From: Lentisphaerae bacterium ADurb.Bin082
Lineage (GTDB): Bacteria > Verrucomicrobiota > Lentisphaeria > Oligosphaerales > Oligosphaeraceae
Direction: 5' to 3'
NCBI GenBank assembly: GCA_002070945.1
Contig: MWEG01000123.1
Location: 1-64,000 of the forward strand
DNA length: 64,000 nucleotides
Shown here piece by piece: positions 26,882-34,481 of this stretch. The notes under the pieces are model-generated. The model had not been told where the DNA came from, did not search any database, and saw only the letters and a list, made by a program, of their open reading frames with translations. Each line of letters opens with the position of its first letter. Position 1 is the stretch's first letter. The translations under genes and the position numbers were made by a program.

Positions 26882-26931
26882 GAGCCTTTAACTTATATTG
26901 AGCGTTCTTGGATTGAAGCGGGAAAACAGAC

Positions 26932-27660
26932 ATGAAGAGGTGTGATATGACAAGCAAGACAAGGCGATTTTCTCCGTTTACTCTCATTGAATTGCTGGTC
27001 GTGATTGCGATTATCGCGATTTTGGCGGCGATGCTGCTGCCGGCTTTGTCCAAGGCGCGGGACAAGGCGCGGGCGATATCCTGCACCGGCAACCTCAAGC
27101 AGATCGGCACGGGCATGAGGATGTACGTGGACGACCACAACGGCACCTTCCAGAAAGTGAAAGTCAGCGATGGCAACAATCTCAATGGCGGCGGCTGGCC
27201 AGCTGATCCGACCGTCACGGACTACATGAGCCTGGAGGTAGATATGCATTACTGGGGTCTCATGCTGCATCGCTATGTCGGTGACAAGGCCGCCTTTGGC
27301 TGCCCCGCCGCAGTGAAGCCGGACAACAAGAGACCCGCGATCCTGCCGATAGACACGATCTGCATGTATGCCGCGTATGGCTTCCCAGGGTGCTATCTCG
27401 AAGGCGCGAAAGAGATGGCCATCAAAAAACCGGCTGAAACCGTGTTTTGCCAGGATACTTTTGAGCATCTCTACGAAAACAACTATGGCGGCGACATGCC
27501 TTTTGGAGGCATGGGGCAGTGGGCCAGTGACCCGAAAAAAGTCTGGGAGTATTTCCGGCACAATGACACCGGCAATGTGGTCTGGATTGACGGCCATGTC
27601 AGCAGCATTGTCAGAAGTCTTTTCCATCCCCGCAAATGGTGGGACTTCAACTTGCAATAA
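26932..27660 (+). CDS. Prepilin-like protein with H-X9-DG motif (copy 5, subtype B)
   Basis: A 242-residue paralogue of subtype B and the most diverged copy in its middle ([50 protein letters not shown]). The pilin-like helix and H-X9-DG motif ([13 protein letters not shown]) are intact. One conserved position changes: CTGNLKQIG replaces CTSNLKQIG. The spacer to copy 4 is 50 bases. The hairpin at 27690-27721 closes the series. Confidence 0.85.
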   Translation: MKRCDMTSKTRRFSPFTLIELLVVIAIIAILAAMLLPALSKARDKARAISCTGNLKQIGTGMRMYVDDHNGTFQKVKVSDGNNLNGGGWPADPTVTDYMSLEVDMHYWGLMLHRYVGDKAAFGCPAAVKPDNKRPAILPIDTICMYAAYGFPGCYLEGAKEMAIKKPAETVFCQDTFEHLYENNYGGDMPFGGMGQWASDPKKVWEYFRHNDTGNVVWIDGHVSSIVRSLFHPRKWWDFNLQ

Positions 27661-27689
27661 GACCGACGCCATGGTGAGCGTTTATCAAA

Positions 27690-27721
27690 GGGCGGCATCC
27701 GGACTAGGACGGATGCCGCCC
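27690..27721 (+). terminator. 12-bp hairpin closing the pseudopilin series
   Basis: GGGCGGCATCCG (27690-27701) pairs with CGGATGCCGCCC (27710-27721) around an eight-base loop, 30 bases after the last stop, and TGAATTT follows. Compared with the hairpin at 24033-24065, an A-T pair has become G-C with both sides changed. Confidence 0.75.
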
Positions 27722-27744
27722 TGAATTTGTCAGCGTCCATACTA

Positions 27745-27871
27745 TATTCATTAAGGCAAAAGGGTGAGCATCGCTAGTCTTCTGCTGTACGCATAGAAGC
27801 CGTAGGCGAAGCAGAACAGATTTTCAAAAAGCCATCCAGGCGCAATCAGCGCTGCGGATGGCTTTTTTTTT
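27745..27871 (+). ncRNA. Candidate small structured RNA ending in a terminator
   Basis: A nested fold is visible: TTCTGCT (27780-27786) pairs with AGCAGAA (27810-27816), enclosing TACG (27788-27791) with CGTA (27801-27804). A strong intrinsic terminator follows at 27831-27871. No reading frame with a good start lies inside. The 5' end is a guess. No known RNA family was recognised, and it could also be the leader of the next gene. Confidence 0.35.
27831..27871 (+). terminator. Intrinsic terminator
   Basis: GCCATCC (27831-27837) pairs with GGATGGC (27856-27862), an inner GCGC/GCGC pairing closes the loop, and nine T residues follow. Five A residues precede the stem, so it could also work leftwards. 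No protein gene lies directly upstream, which is why a small RNA is proposed. Confidence 0.85.
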
Positions 27872-27991
27872 GCAATTGGGTTATAGTAATGCGGGATGAG
27901 ACGTTGGCTCAATGTCCGGAATAGGATTTACGCAGATAACATTATTACCGATAGAAGATGCTGTAAACGGTCATAATTCCAGGAGGACACG

Positions 27992-28384
27992 ATGCTTAAT
28001 TTATCTAAAATTAAAAAAGCGGCTGTCTTGTTGATTAATGAAGCAATCAAGTCAAGTCTTCATATTATTCGCATGCTGACGACCGGAAGCGCGGTTATGT
28101 ATTTTTCTCGTTTCATTTTGGAAGAATATATTGCCTATTTATTTAGACAAGGAGAAGTTTCCATGTCAAGGCATTGCGAAATCTGTCTTCCACTTTTAGA
28201 ATCATCTATATTTTTATTTTTACCGTTAATTTGTATGGTTATCCTTCTCCCTCTGGTTTTTAGTAAAAGGGAACACGCAAAACATACTGCGCTTTTGATA
28301 TATGATTCAATTCTTGGCCTTATAGTCTTGTTCGACCTCCATGCATATAACGTGCTTGTTGACTATGTAAAGCACCCTTTATAG
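27992..28384 (+). CDS. Small membrane protein of unknown function
   Basis: I do not recognise this 130-residue protein. It has a basic amphipathic start, then hydrophobic segments near residues 33-52, 66-88 and 102-118, so it is probably an inner-membrane protein with three crossings. CEIC near residue 62 holds two cysteines. AGGAGG lies about 8 bases before the ATG. Base composition is AT-rich compared with most of the window, like the lipoprotein gene at 16002. A hairpin at 28412-28440 may end its transcript. Confidence 0.65.
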   Translation: MLNLSKIKKAAVLLINEAIKSSLHIIRMLTTGSAVMYFSRFILEEYIAYLFRQGEVSMSRHCEICLPLLESSIFLFLPLICMVILLPLVFSKREHAKHTALLIYDSILGLIVLFDLHAYNVLVDYVKHPL

Positions 28385-28411
28385 ATGAAATCGACTTCAA
28401 GTGCGAAAAAG

Positions 28412-28440
28412 CAGGGGAGCCAAATCCGGCAGCGCCCCTG
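28412..28440 (+). terminator. Hairpin after the small membrane protein gene
   Basis: CAGGGG (28412-28417) pairs with CCCCTG (28435-28440), with an inner GCC/GGC pairing, 28 bases after the stop. Only a weak T stretch follows some bases later (GCTTTTGG), so the assignment is tentative. Confidence 0.45.
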
Positions 28441-28595
28441 TTGAGCCCGCTTTTGGAGTAGGCCTGCATCCAAGCTTAAGCGGCTATGGCGCAAAAGGGT
28501 ATGGATATAGTTGACGGTGGCTGCCGCATGTTTCGCGCTTTTAGCGTTTTTGCCGTTGTGCGACTATTTTCCCTGTACAACACACCCTGAAAAAA

Positions 28596-28622
28596 TCTGC
28601 GTTATCAGCGTAATCTGCGGAT
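28596..28622. repeat. Period-9 TCTGCGTTA-like repeat
   Basis: Three units, TCTGCGTTA, TCAGCGTAA and TCTGCGGAT, lie head to tail. It belongs to the same class of short intergenic words as CTGATGAACA at 10115. Confidence 0.7.
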
Positions 28623-28659
28623 AAACAGCAGTTTCTCGCCCCTCGTTTCTTTCCTGATG

Positions 28660-28703
28660 CCGCAGCTTGTCGGAATTCCGAATATCAATCGCTGAACGAT
28701 TAC
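28660..28703 (-). repeat. 44-base dispersed element, copy 1
   Basis: Read on the - strand this element begins with GTAATCG and ends with TTCCGACAAGCTGCGG. It matches 54216-54259 at 39 of 44 positions by eye. It starts 6 bases after the stop codon of the - strand gene ending at 28709, and is followed downstream by a GGGGCGA word, as is the other copy's island. Confidence 0.85.
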
Positions 28704-28708
28704 GTCCT

Positions 28709-29512
28709 TTAGAGGGTGGCGATTTTTTTGCGCATCGCCTCGATAGTGCAGTAGGACGACTTGCGGAAGTATGGCATTTGGCCGGTGTCACGCAGGATTT
28801 GAGCGTATTTGTAATTCAGGGTCTGGCGGGCGGTCAGGAATTGTCCCCAGAATCCGTAGTGCCATTTGACGTCGTGATCGGCTGGCCCCATATTGTCGAG
28901 CCATTCCTGGGGGAAGTATACCAGCCATTTCGGCAGGGAGTTCAGCCAGGTGCCAGTGCCGATATGGTCGGCTTGGAAGTCTTTTTCCGCGATGTCAAGC
29001 AGGCGGCGGAAGCTGTCGCGCACATAGCCGGGGTAGTCGAAGAAGGATTCTGGGCTGAGGAAATTGGCGATATGGAAGGTCAGGGTGCGGCGTCCGTTGC
29101 CGTCAACGGCTTGGGGATTATGGCGTAGGCAGCCGCATTGGTAGCCATTGCGTGTGCTGCGGTCATGGTAATCGCGTTCGCAGCGAGCGTCGATCGAGGG
29201 CTGGAACACGGCAAAGGCCTGGCGCTCAAAGGCGTCGACGTCGTCTAGGCAGGCCGCATAAATCGCCGCAGCCTGTTTTTCCAGTGCCAGCCAGGCCGGT
29301 TCTTCCCAGGTGATGTTGGGCGGGTTCAGGCCGACTGGATTGATGTCGGTTTTCCGATAGATGTCGACGCGGTTGCGGAGCGCATCGACAAAGGACTCTT
29401 CAGGGTGGCGTTGCAGCCAGCCATGTAGGAAATGCAGCTTGAGCTTGACCACATCGTGCAGGTACTGGCGGTGTTCTTCCAGGGTCTTGGGAAGGGGGAT
29501 GGGTGCTGTCAT
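28709..29512 (-). CDS. Conserved-looking protein of unknown function
   Basis: I do not recognise this 267-residue protein. It has no signal peptide or membrane segment and is rich in aromatic residues and histidine. Notable segments are YQCGCLRHNP near 145, FHIANFLSPESFFDYPG near 165, and GTGTWLNSLPKWLVYFPQEWL near 205, which look like conserved core motifs. AGGAG lies before the start. It is 21 bases downstream of the aminotransferase gene on the same strand, so it is probably cotranscribed with the aminotransferase and sugar-acid-type genes and may share their pathway. Confidence 0.7.
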   Translation of the reverse strand: MTAPIPLPKTLEEHRQYLHDVVKLKLHFLHGWLQRHPEESFVDALRNRVDIYRKTDINPVGLNPPNITWEEPAWLALEKQAAAIYAACLDDVDAFERQAFAVFQPSIDARCERDYHDRSTRNGYQCGCLRHNPQAVDGNGRRTLTFHIANFLSPESFFDYPGYVRDSFRRLLDIAEKDFQADHIGTGTWLNSLPKWLVYFPQEWLDNMGPADHDVKWHYGFWGQFLTARQTLNYKYAQILRDTGQMPYFRKSSYCTIEAMRKKIATL

Positions 29513-29533
29513 GGTCTCTCCTGACGGTTGGAA

Positions 29534-30739
29534 TCAGGGCGCGGTTGATTTCGCTTTGCGGGCGGCTTTGATGAAGCCAGGCCGGGCGATGTCGATGAAG
29601 CGTTCGTCAACGCAAAGAGCGAGCCGGAAGTACCCGGGATAGCCAAACCCGCTGCCAGGCACGGCTAAGATGCACTCTTCAGCCAGCAGCTGGACAAAGT
29701 CAACGTCCGACATGGTGCCTGGGACTTTCGGGAAGAAGTAGAACGTGCCGTCGGGCATATTGAAGTCGATGCCGGCTTCGCGCAGGACTGCGGCCATTTT
29801 TTTGCGTCGGGAGATGTATGCGTCAGCATCGGCTTGGGTGCCCAGGGCTGCCAGCATCAGGCGTTGGCCGATGCAGGGCGCGTTGACAAAGCCGAGGATG
29901 CGATTGGTGAGGGTCACGCCAGAGACTAAGCTGTCGACGCCAGGCATGGCGGGGTTGACCGCGATGTAGCCGACTCGCTCGCCGGCCAAAGCCAAGTTCT
30001 TCGAAAATGAGCCGATGATGACGGTGTAGGTGTACAAGGGCAGCATCGGCGGGACAACCGCGCCGTCAAACGCCAGGAAGCGGTACGGCTCGTCGGAGAT
30101 CAGGAAGATAGGCCGCCCGTATTTGGCCGTGGCCCGGTCTAAAATGGCGGCCAAGCGGCGCAGTTCGTCTTCCGTGTAGATGACGCCGCTGGGATTGTTC
30201 GGGGAATTGATGATGACAGCCCGCGTTTTTTCGGTGATGGCGCGTTCAAAGCCGTCAAGATCGAGATGGAAGTCACCGGGATTGGAGGGGACGGCGCGCA
30301 GGACGCCGCCGAAGTTGCCGGCGTAGAAGCCGTATTCGACGAAATAGGGCGCCGGGCAGAGGACTTCTTCGCCAGGGGTGAGGACAGCCCGGAAAAAGGC
30401 GTTAATGCCGCCGGCAGCGCCGCAGGTGAGGACGACGTGGCTGGCCTGGAGAGGAGTCTGCTGCTCTTTGGAGAGGTAGGCGGCCAGACCGGCGCGGACG
30501 TCGGCGTAGCCAGCGTTCGGCATATAGCCCAAGCCTGCGGGGCGCGCCACTTGTGCGGTCAGATCGCGCATAGCGTTGATGATGGCTGCCGGCGGCGTCA
30601 GGTCGGGATTGCCCAAGCTGAAGTCGCAGACCTTGTCGTCGCCGTAGCGTTTTTTCAGTTCAATGCCAGCTTCAAACATGCGACGAATCCAGGAAGAGGA
30701 AGCCTGGAATTTTTCGATCTGCGGTGAGACTAATTGCAT
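29534..30739 (-). CDS. PLP-dependent class I/II aminotransferase
   Basis: The 401-residue enzyme has the fold-type I features of the aspartate aminotransferase family: LTCGAAGGINAFFRA near residue 100 for cofactor phosphate binding, NSPNNPSG near 175, ISDEPYRF near 210 and the Schiff-base lysine in IGSFSKNLALAGERVGY near 240. It would move an amino group between an amino acid and a keto acid; the substrate is not clear. The frame is open to 30835, but the ATG at 30739 with GAAGG upstream and the start of conserved sequence (LVSPQIEKF) is the better start. It lies between an unknown gene and a SIS isomerase. Confidence 0.85.
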   Translation of the reverse strand: MQLVSPQIEKFQASSSWIRRMFEAGIELKKRYGDDKVCDFSLGNPDLTPPAAIINAMRDLTAQVARPAGLGYMPNAGYADVRAGLAAYLSKEQQTPLQASHVVLTCGAAGGINAFFRAVLTPGEEVLCPAPYFVEYGFYAGNFGGVLRAVPSNPGDFHLDLDGFERAITEKTRAVIINSPNNPSGVIYTEDELRRLAAILDRATAKYGRPIFLISDEPYRFLAFDGAVVPPMLPLYTYTVIIGSFSKNLALAGERVGYIAVNPAMPGVDSLVSGVTLTNRILGFVNAPCIGQRLMLAALGTQADADAYISRRKKMAAVLREAGIDFNMPDGTFYFFPKVPGTMSDVDFVQLLAEECILAVPGSGFGYPGYFRLALCVDERFIDIARPGFIKAARKAKSTAP

Positions 30740-30871
30740 AATACCTTCTCCAATAGGAAACAACGGTTTTGGCGCCAGGTTCGGCGCTGATTTTGCCCGG
30801 CTGTCGGCGGCATGCCGCTGGTCTTGCCGGGGCAAACATCAATATATACTTGTTCGGCGGGCTGTGCCAAC

Positions 30872-31618
30872 CTACGGGAGCAGGAAGGCCTCCTGCCATT
30901 CTGGTTTAGCAAGAAGGGCGTTGTTGTGTGCGCTTCCGCCTGGGGCGTTGGAGCTGAGGAAGACTGGCGGAGTGAGTCCCTGCTGTTGGAGCAGGTCAAT
31001 GGCAAGGGCTGACAAGCTGTGCATGATGAAGGAACCCGCCATGGTGGAAACCGGCCCCATTTGGCTGTCGCCGACTTTGATGGCGGCATCGCCGCAGGGG
31101 ACGTGGTTGTCGATGATCAGCAGGCGTTGCTCCAGTTCCCAGAGGTTGGCCAGGCGGGAATGGTTGCCGCGCTGCTGGCGGTAGTGCGACGAGGTGATGG
31201 CGATCACCTGCACGCCGCGTTCCAAGGCAGTCTCAGCCACTGCCAGTGGAGCAGCGTTTTTGCCGGACGTTGAGGCCATGACCAGCACGTCGCCGGCCGC
31301 CAGGCGGGAGCAGGCGACAATGGAGCGACCCAGCTCCTCGTTGCGTTCAGCAGCAGTGCTGAGCATGCCCGGCGTGCTGGAAATAGTCATGCCAGGACCC
31401 CACAGAGGCCGCCAGAAGACCGGGGCGCCGGCTCGGTAGAAGACGTCTTCCGCTAAAATGGCGGAGTGAGTGCATCCGAAAACGTAGATGCCTTGGCTGC
31501 CGCAGTATGCTTCTGCGATGATGCCAGCCGCCTTTTCCAGGACGGCGGATTCCTGTTCTGCGATCTGGTTGAGGACAGCAGTCGCTTGGCCGAGATAGTC
31601 TTGGAGTAGATGATGCAT
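30872..31618 (-). CDS. SIS-domain sugar isomerase-like protein (UPF0309 type)
   Basis: The 248-residue protein carries a SIS domain that binds phosphosugars: YVFGCTHSAILAEDVFYRAG near residue 45, VLVMASTSGKNAAPLAVAETALERG near 115, and a conserved C-terminal NAPGGSAHNNALL. This layout matches the UPF0309/'sugar isomerase domain' proteins, which often sit next to sugar or sugar-acid catabolic genes. It would isomerise or bind an amino- or ketosugar phosphate. It lies 29 bases downstream of the enolase-superfamily gene, so the two probably act together. Confidence 0.8.
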   Translation of the reverse strand: MHHLLQDYLGQATAVLNQIAEQESAVLEKAAGIIAEAYCGSQGIYVFGCTHSAILAEDVFYRAGAPVFWRPLWGPGMTISSTPGMLSTAAERNEELGRSIVACSRLAAGDVLVMASTSGKNAAPLAVAETALERGVQVIAITSSHYRQQRGNHSRLANLWELEQRLLIIDNHVPCGDAAIKVGDSQMGPVSTMAGSFIMHSLSALAIDLLQQQGLTPPVFLSSNAPGGSAHNNALLAKPEWQEAFLLP

Positions 31619-31647
31619 GGGTGTGCCTGGGTTCTGGTTGAGTTAAG

Positions 31648-32943
31648 TCAGCCGATGACGAGGCTGGCGTAGTGTTTCGAGTCAGTCAGGATGCCGCCGC
31701 TGCGGAGGAAAAAGTCCTTGGACAGTTCAAAGCAGCCGTTGTGAACGGTTGTCCATGGCGCTCCAGCCTGGGGGTGATAGCTCTGCATGGCTTCCCAGTT
31801 GCGGTAGTTCTGGTGCCCGTTGGTTTCCACTACCCCGATTTTCATGCCTGGCAGCGGCGCAATGCGGGCGGCAAAGGACTTGTTCCAGTCAACTTGGATA
31901 GGGCCGACGGTCAGGTCTGCGCAGAACATAGGAACGTTGGCCTGGTGGGCGACTTCAGCGATTTTCAGGGTCATGCTCAGTGTTTTGGCGATGGGCTTGA
32001 GGGCGATGGCGCCGTAGCCGAGGCTGATGCGCTCGCGCACATCGTTGTCGCAGTGGGCGCTTTCATCAGCAGCGATGCGTACGCCGAGGTCGCTGACATC
32101 AACGAGGTAGTCTTCTGGGAACGGCTCTTCCACAATCATAATCTGGTCTAACATGCCGATTTTGTCACAGTGGTCAAGCAGGCGGCGCAGCCTGTCTTTG
32201 CTGTCATAGCGGCCGTTGGCGTCAAAATAGTAGGGAATCTTGCCGTTGGTGGTGTAGGGCGTCTCGCGGCTGCCAATGGCGCGATGGATTTCCTCGACCC
32301 GTGCCATGTCCCATTGCAGCATTTTTTCCTGGTCGCCGTCCTTGTCAGGGTCTGAGCCGATTTTGACTTTCATGAAGAAGTAGCCTTCTTCCACGTGTCG
32401 GATGATTTCCGGCATGGGGACGGCGTAGGCCATCAGGGGTATGCAGCCGACCAGGCTGTGGCGATGGCTGAGCAGGGGCTGATATTCGGCCGGGATCATG
32501 TCGTCGAACGAGGTGAAGTCATTTTCGCGGGCATAGAGCAGCCAGGCGGCAGCGTCGACGCCGACTAACGCATTGAGGGCGAAGGTCATGCGGAGATCGG
32601 GATTGCGGGTGATGGCCTTGCCGTATTCCCAGGTCGCGGGCAGCAGGCGGTCAAGAAGATCGAACGGGGTGTCGAAGGTCATGCCCTTGGCCTGTCGCAA
32701 TGCGTATTCGGTCATGGCGAACATCAGGCTGTTGCCTGCGGCTTCGGAGTGGTTGACGAAGACGTCCGCGTCCGACCATAGCACGCTTTGGGTGTTCAAG
32801 CCGATGGCGCGTTGGCCGGTCGTTGCTTTGAGCAGGGCGATGCTTTGCCAGATTTCTGACATATAGCCGCCCTTGAAGCCGAAAGGCCGGCGCAGCGGCT
32901 CGCGTTCAAAATTGGCGTCAACCGAGGCGATGGTAATGCTCAT
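31648..32943 (-). CDS. Mandelate racemase/muconate lactonizing enzyme family protein
   Basis: The 431-residue protein is an enolase-superfamily enzyme. The capping domain leads to a barrel with MKVKIG (KXK) near residue 190, metal ligands in YYFDAN, IVEEPFPE and IAADES, and IALKP further on, in the expected order. Such enzymes abstract an alpha proton from a carboxylate to dehydrate, epimerise or cycloisomerise sugar acids or dipeptides. The subgroup is uncertain. AGGAAA precedes the start. Downstream cotranscription with the SIS isomerase suggests a sugar-acid pathway. Confidence 0.8.
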   Translation of the reverse strand: MSITIASVDANFEREPLRRPFGFKGGYMSEIWQSIALLKATTGQRAIGLNTQSVLWSDADVFVNHSEAAGNSLMFAMTEYALRQAKGMTFDTPFDLLDRLLPATWEYGKAITRNPDLRMTFALNALVGVDAAAWLLYARENDFTSFDDMIPAEYQPLLSHRHSLVGCIPLMAYAVPMPEIIRHVEEGYFFMKVKIGSDPDKDGDQEKMLQWDMARVEEIHRAIGSRETPYTTNGKIPYYFDANGRYDSKDRLRRLLDHCDKIGMLDQIMIVEEPFPEDYLVDVSDLGVRIAADESAHCDNDVRERISLGYGAIALKPIAKTLSMTLKIAEVAHQANVPMFCADLTVGPIQVDWNKSFAARIAPLPGMKIGVVETNGHQNYRNWEAMQSYHPQAGAPWTTVHNGCFELSKDFFLRSGGILTDSKHYASLVIG

Positions 32944-33024
32944 GAGGTGTTTCCTGATTGGGTGACGGCGCTGTGGCTTAGGTCGCGCCAGGGTGTTTTT
33001 TGTGTCTTGAAGGGCGGCGCTGGA

Positions 33025-33471
33025 TCAGGCCAGGCGTTCGGCGAGGGCATCCAGAGCCGGACGCATCATGGCTAAGCAGTGGCCGTGGTTGGCGGTGTCC
33101 TGGCACCGCGGCTCAAAAACGTCGCGCTCTGATTGGATGATGCTCATCAGGGGACGGGTCTTGCCAATGGCGGAGACGAATTTTTTCTCCAGGCGTTTCT
33201 GTTGCTCCTGGGTCATGCAGAGGATCAGATTGGCTGTTTTGACATGGAAAAGCTGTATGGCCTGGACGCCGATGCGCAGCGGCTCGAGGCCGACGGCAGC
33301 TAGGGCCTCCCGGGCGCCTTCGCAGACCGCGTCGTTGTGCTGGGTCGAAAGGCCGCAGGAGGTCACCTCGAAATCGGTTGCGCCAAGCGCGTCCAGGCGG
33401 TGCTTCAGGTAGGCCGCCGCCATTGGGCTGCAACTGCGGTTGTCCTTGCAGATGAAGAGGATTTTGATCAT
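33025..33471 (-). CDS. Low-molecular-weight phosphatase-like protein with altered active site
   Basis: The 148-residue protein has the size and fold signature of the LMW protein tyrosine phosphatase/ArsC family: ILFICKDNRSCSPMAAAYLKHRL at the start. In active enzymes the P-loop reads CX5R followed by S; here it reads C8-K-D-N-R-S-C14-S, so the catalytic arginine position is a cysteine and an arginine sits at position 12. The DP pair that supplies the general acid near the end is also not evident (DVFEPRCQD). It is likely inactive as a classical phosphatase or acts differently. It overlaps the epimerase gene by 4 bases (ATGA). Confidence 0.65.
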   Translation of the reverse strand: MIKILFICKDNRSCSPMAAAYLKHRLDALGATDFEVTSCGLSTQHNDAVCEGAREALAAVGLEPLRIGVQAIQLFHVKTANLILCMTQEQQKRLEKKFVSAIGKTRPLMSIIQSERDVFEPRCQDTANHGHCLAMMRPALDALAERLA

Positions 33472-34394
33472 GCCCCTTTCTCCTGGGCAGCGAAATAGGC
33501 GATGGTCTCGGCCAGGCCGCGGTCAAAGTCGGCGCCAGGGCGGAAGCCAGCGGCGGAAAGCTTGTCAATGGCGGCGGAAGAGTGCTTCACGTCGCCGGCG
33601 CGTTCTGGCAGATAGACGATTTGCGAACGTGAGCCGGTCAGCTCAATGATGCGTCGAGCCAAGTCGTTGATGGTGATTTTCCCGCCGTAGGCGATGTTGA
33701 AGACGCCAGTGGCCGGCGATTCCAAGGCGAAGAAGACGTTGGCGGCCACGATGTCCTTGACATAGATGAAGTCGCGCGTCTGTTCGCCATCGCCGAAGAT
33801 GGTGATCGGCTCCTGGCGCAAGGCTCGGGAAATGAAAATCGGCACCGCCGCAGCGTACTGGCTCTTAGGGTCCTGGCGCGGGCCGAAGACATTGAAGTAG
33901 CGCAGGCAGGCAGTGTCAAGGCGGCCTTCGCGCGTGTAGATGCCGCAGTAGTATTCGCCGGACAGCTTGGTCTCCGCGTATGGACTCTTCGGCTCTGGCA
34001 GCATGGTTTCGCGTTTTGGGACGATCGGATTGTCGCCATAAATTGCGGCCGACGTGCTCAGGCAGAGTTTTTTGACGCCGGCCCGGGCTGCGGCTTCCAG
34101 CACTTTCAAGGTGCCGATAGTGTTGATTTCCACGCATTCGATCGGCTTGCCCATGGACTCAGGTACGCTGATCATCGCAGCCAGATGAAAGACTACGTCA
34201 ACGCCGGACATGGCCTTGGCCAGCAGGGCGTCGTCAAGAATCGAACCCTCGATGAAGTCGACGTCAAAGCCTTGCAGGTTGCTCAGGCGTCCGCTGCGTA
34301 GATTGTCCAGCACGCGGACGTCGGCCTTGCCTTGGAAATGTTCGACGAGATGACTGCCAATGAATCCGGCGCCGCCGGTGACCAGGACACGCAT
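33468..34394 (-). CDS. NAD-dependent nucleotide-sugar epimerase
   Basis: The 308-residue protein is an extended short-chain dehydrogenase of the UDP-glucose/UDP-glucuronate 4-epimerase type. It has VTGGAGFIGSHL at residues 4-15, FHLAAMISV, LSTSAAIYG and the catalytic SPYAETK near 135, then RYFNVFGPRQDP and GEQTRDFIYVKDI. It would interconvert nucleotide sugars in the cytoplasm. GGAG precedes the start. It is coupled by a 4-base overlap to the degenerate phosphatase gene, an unusual pairing. Confidence 0.85.
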   Translation of the reverse strand: MRVLVTGGAGFIGSHLVEHFQGKADVRVLDNLRSGRLSNLQGFDVDFIEGSILDDALLAKAMSGVDVVFHLAAMISVPESMGKPIECVEINTIGTLKVLEAAARAGVKKLCLSTSAAIYGDNPIVPKRETMLPEPKSPYAETKLSGEYYCGIYTREGRLDTACLRYFNVFGPRQDPKSQYAAAVPIFISRALRQEPITIFGDGEQTRDFIYVKDIVAANVFFALESPATGVFNIAYGGKITINDLARRIIELTGSRSQIVYLPERAGDVKHSSAAIDKLSAAGFRPGADFDRGLAETIAYFAAQEKGA

Positions 34395-34481
34395 GATGTG
34401 GTTACTCCAAGTAAAGGTGGTGGTGTTAAATAGATGATTGGGGAAACGCTCGCCAGGGCTGCCAGCGAGCAGTGGCTTTTT

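Larger units (their letters stand above)
27661..27991. other. Intergenic region after the pseudopilin series
   Basis: No protein gene is seen. The stretch contains the series-ending hairpin (27690-27721), a candidate structured RNA with its own terminator (27745-27871), and about 120 bases leading to the small membrane protein, with AGGAGG just before its start. Confidence 0.7.
28385..28708. other. Intergenic region with repeats between convergent genes
   Basis: No gene is seen. The stretch contains a hairpin (28412-28440), a period-9 repeat (28596-28622), a TCGCCCC word near 28637, and one copy of a 44-base element (28660-28703) that is also found at 54216-54259. Confidence 0.7.
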
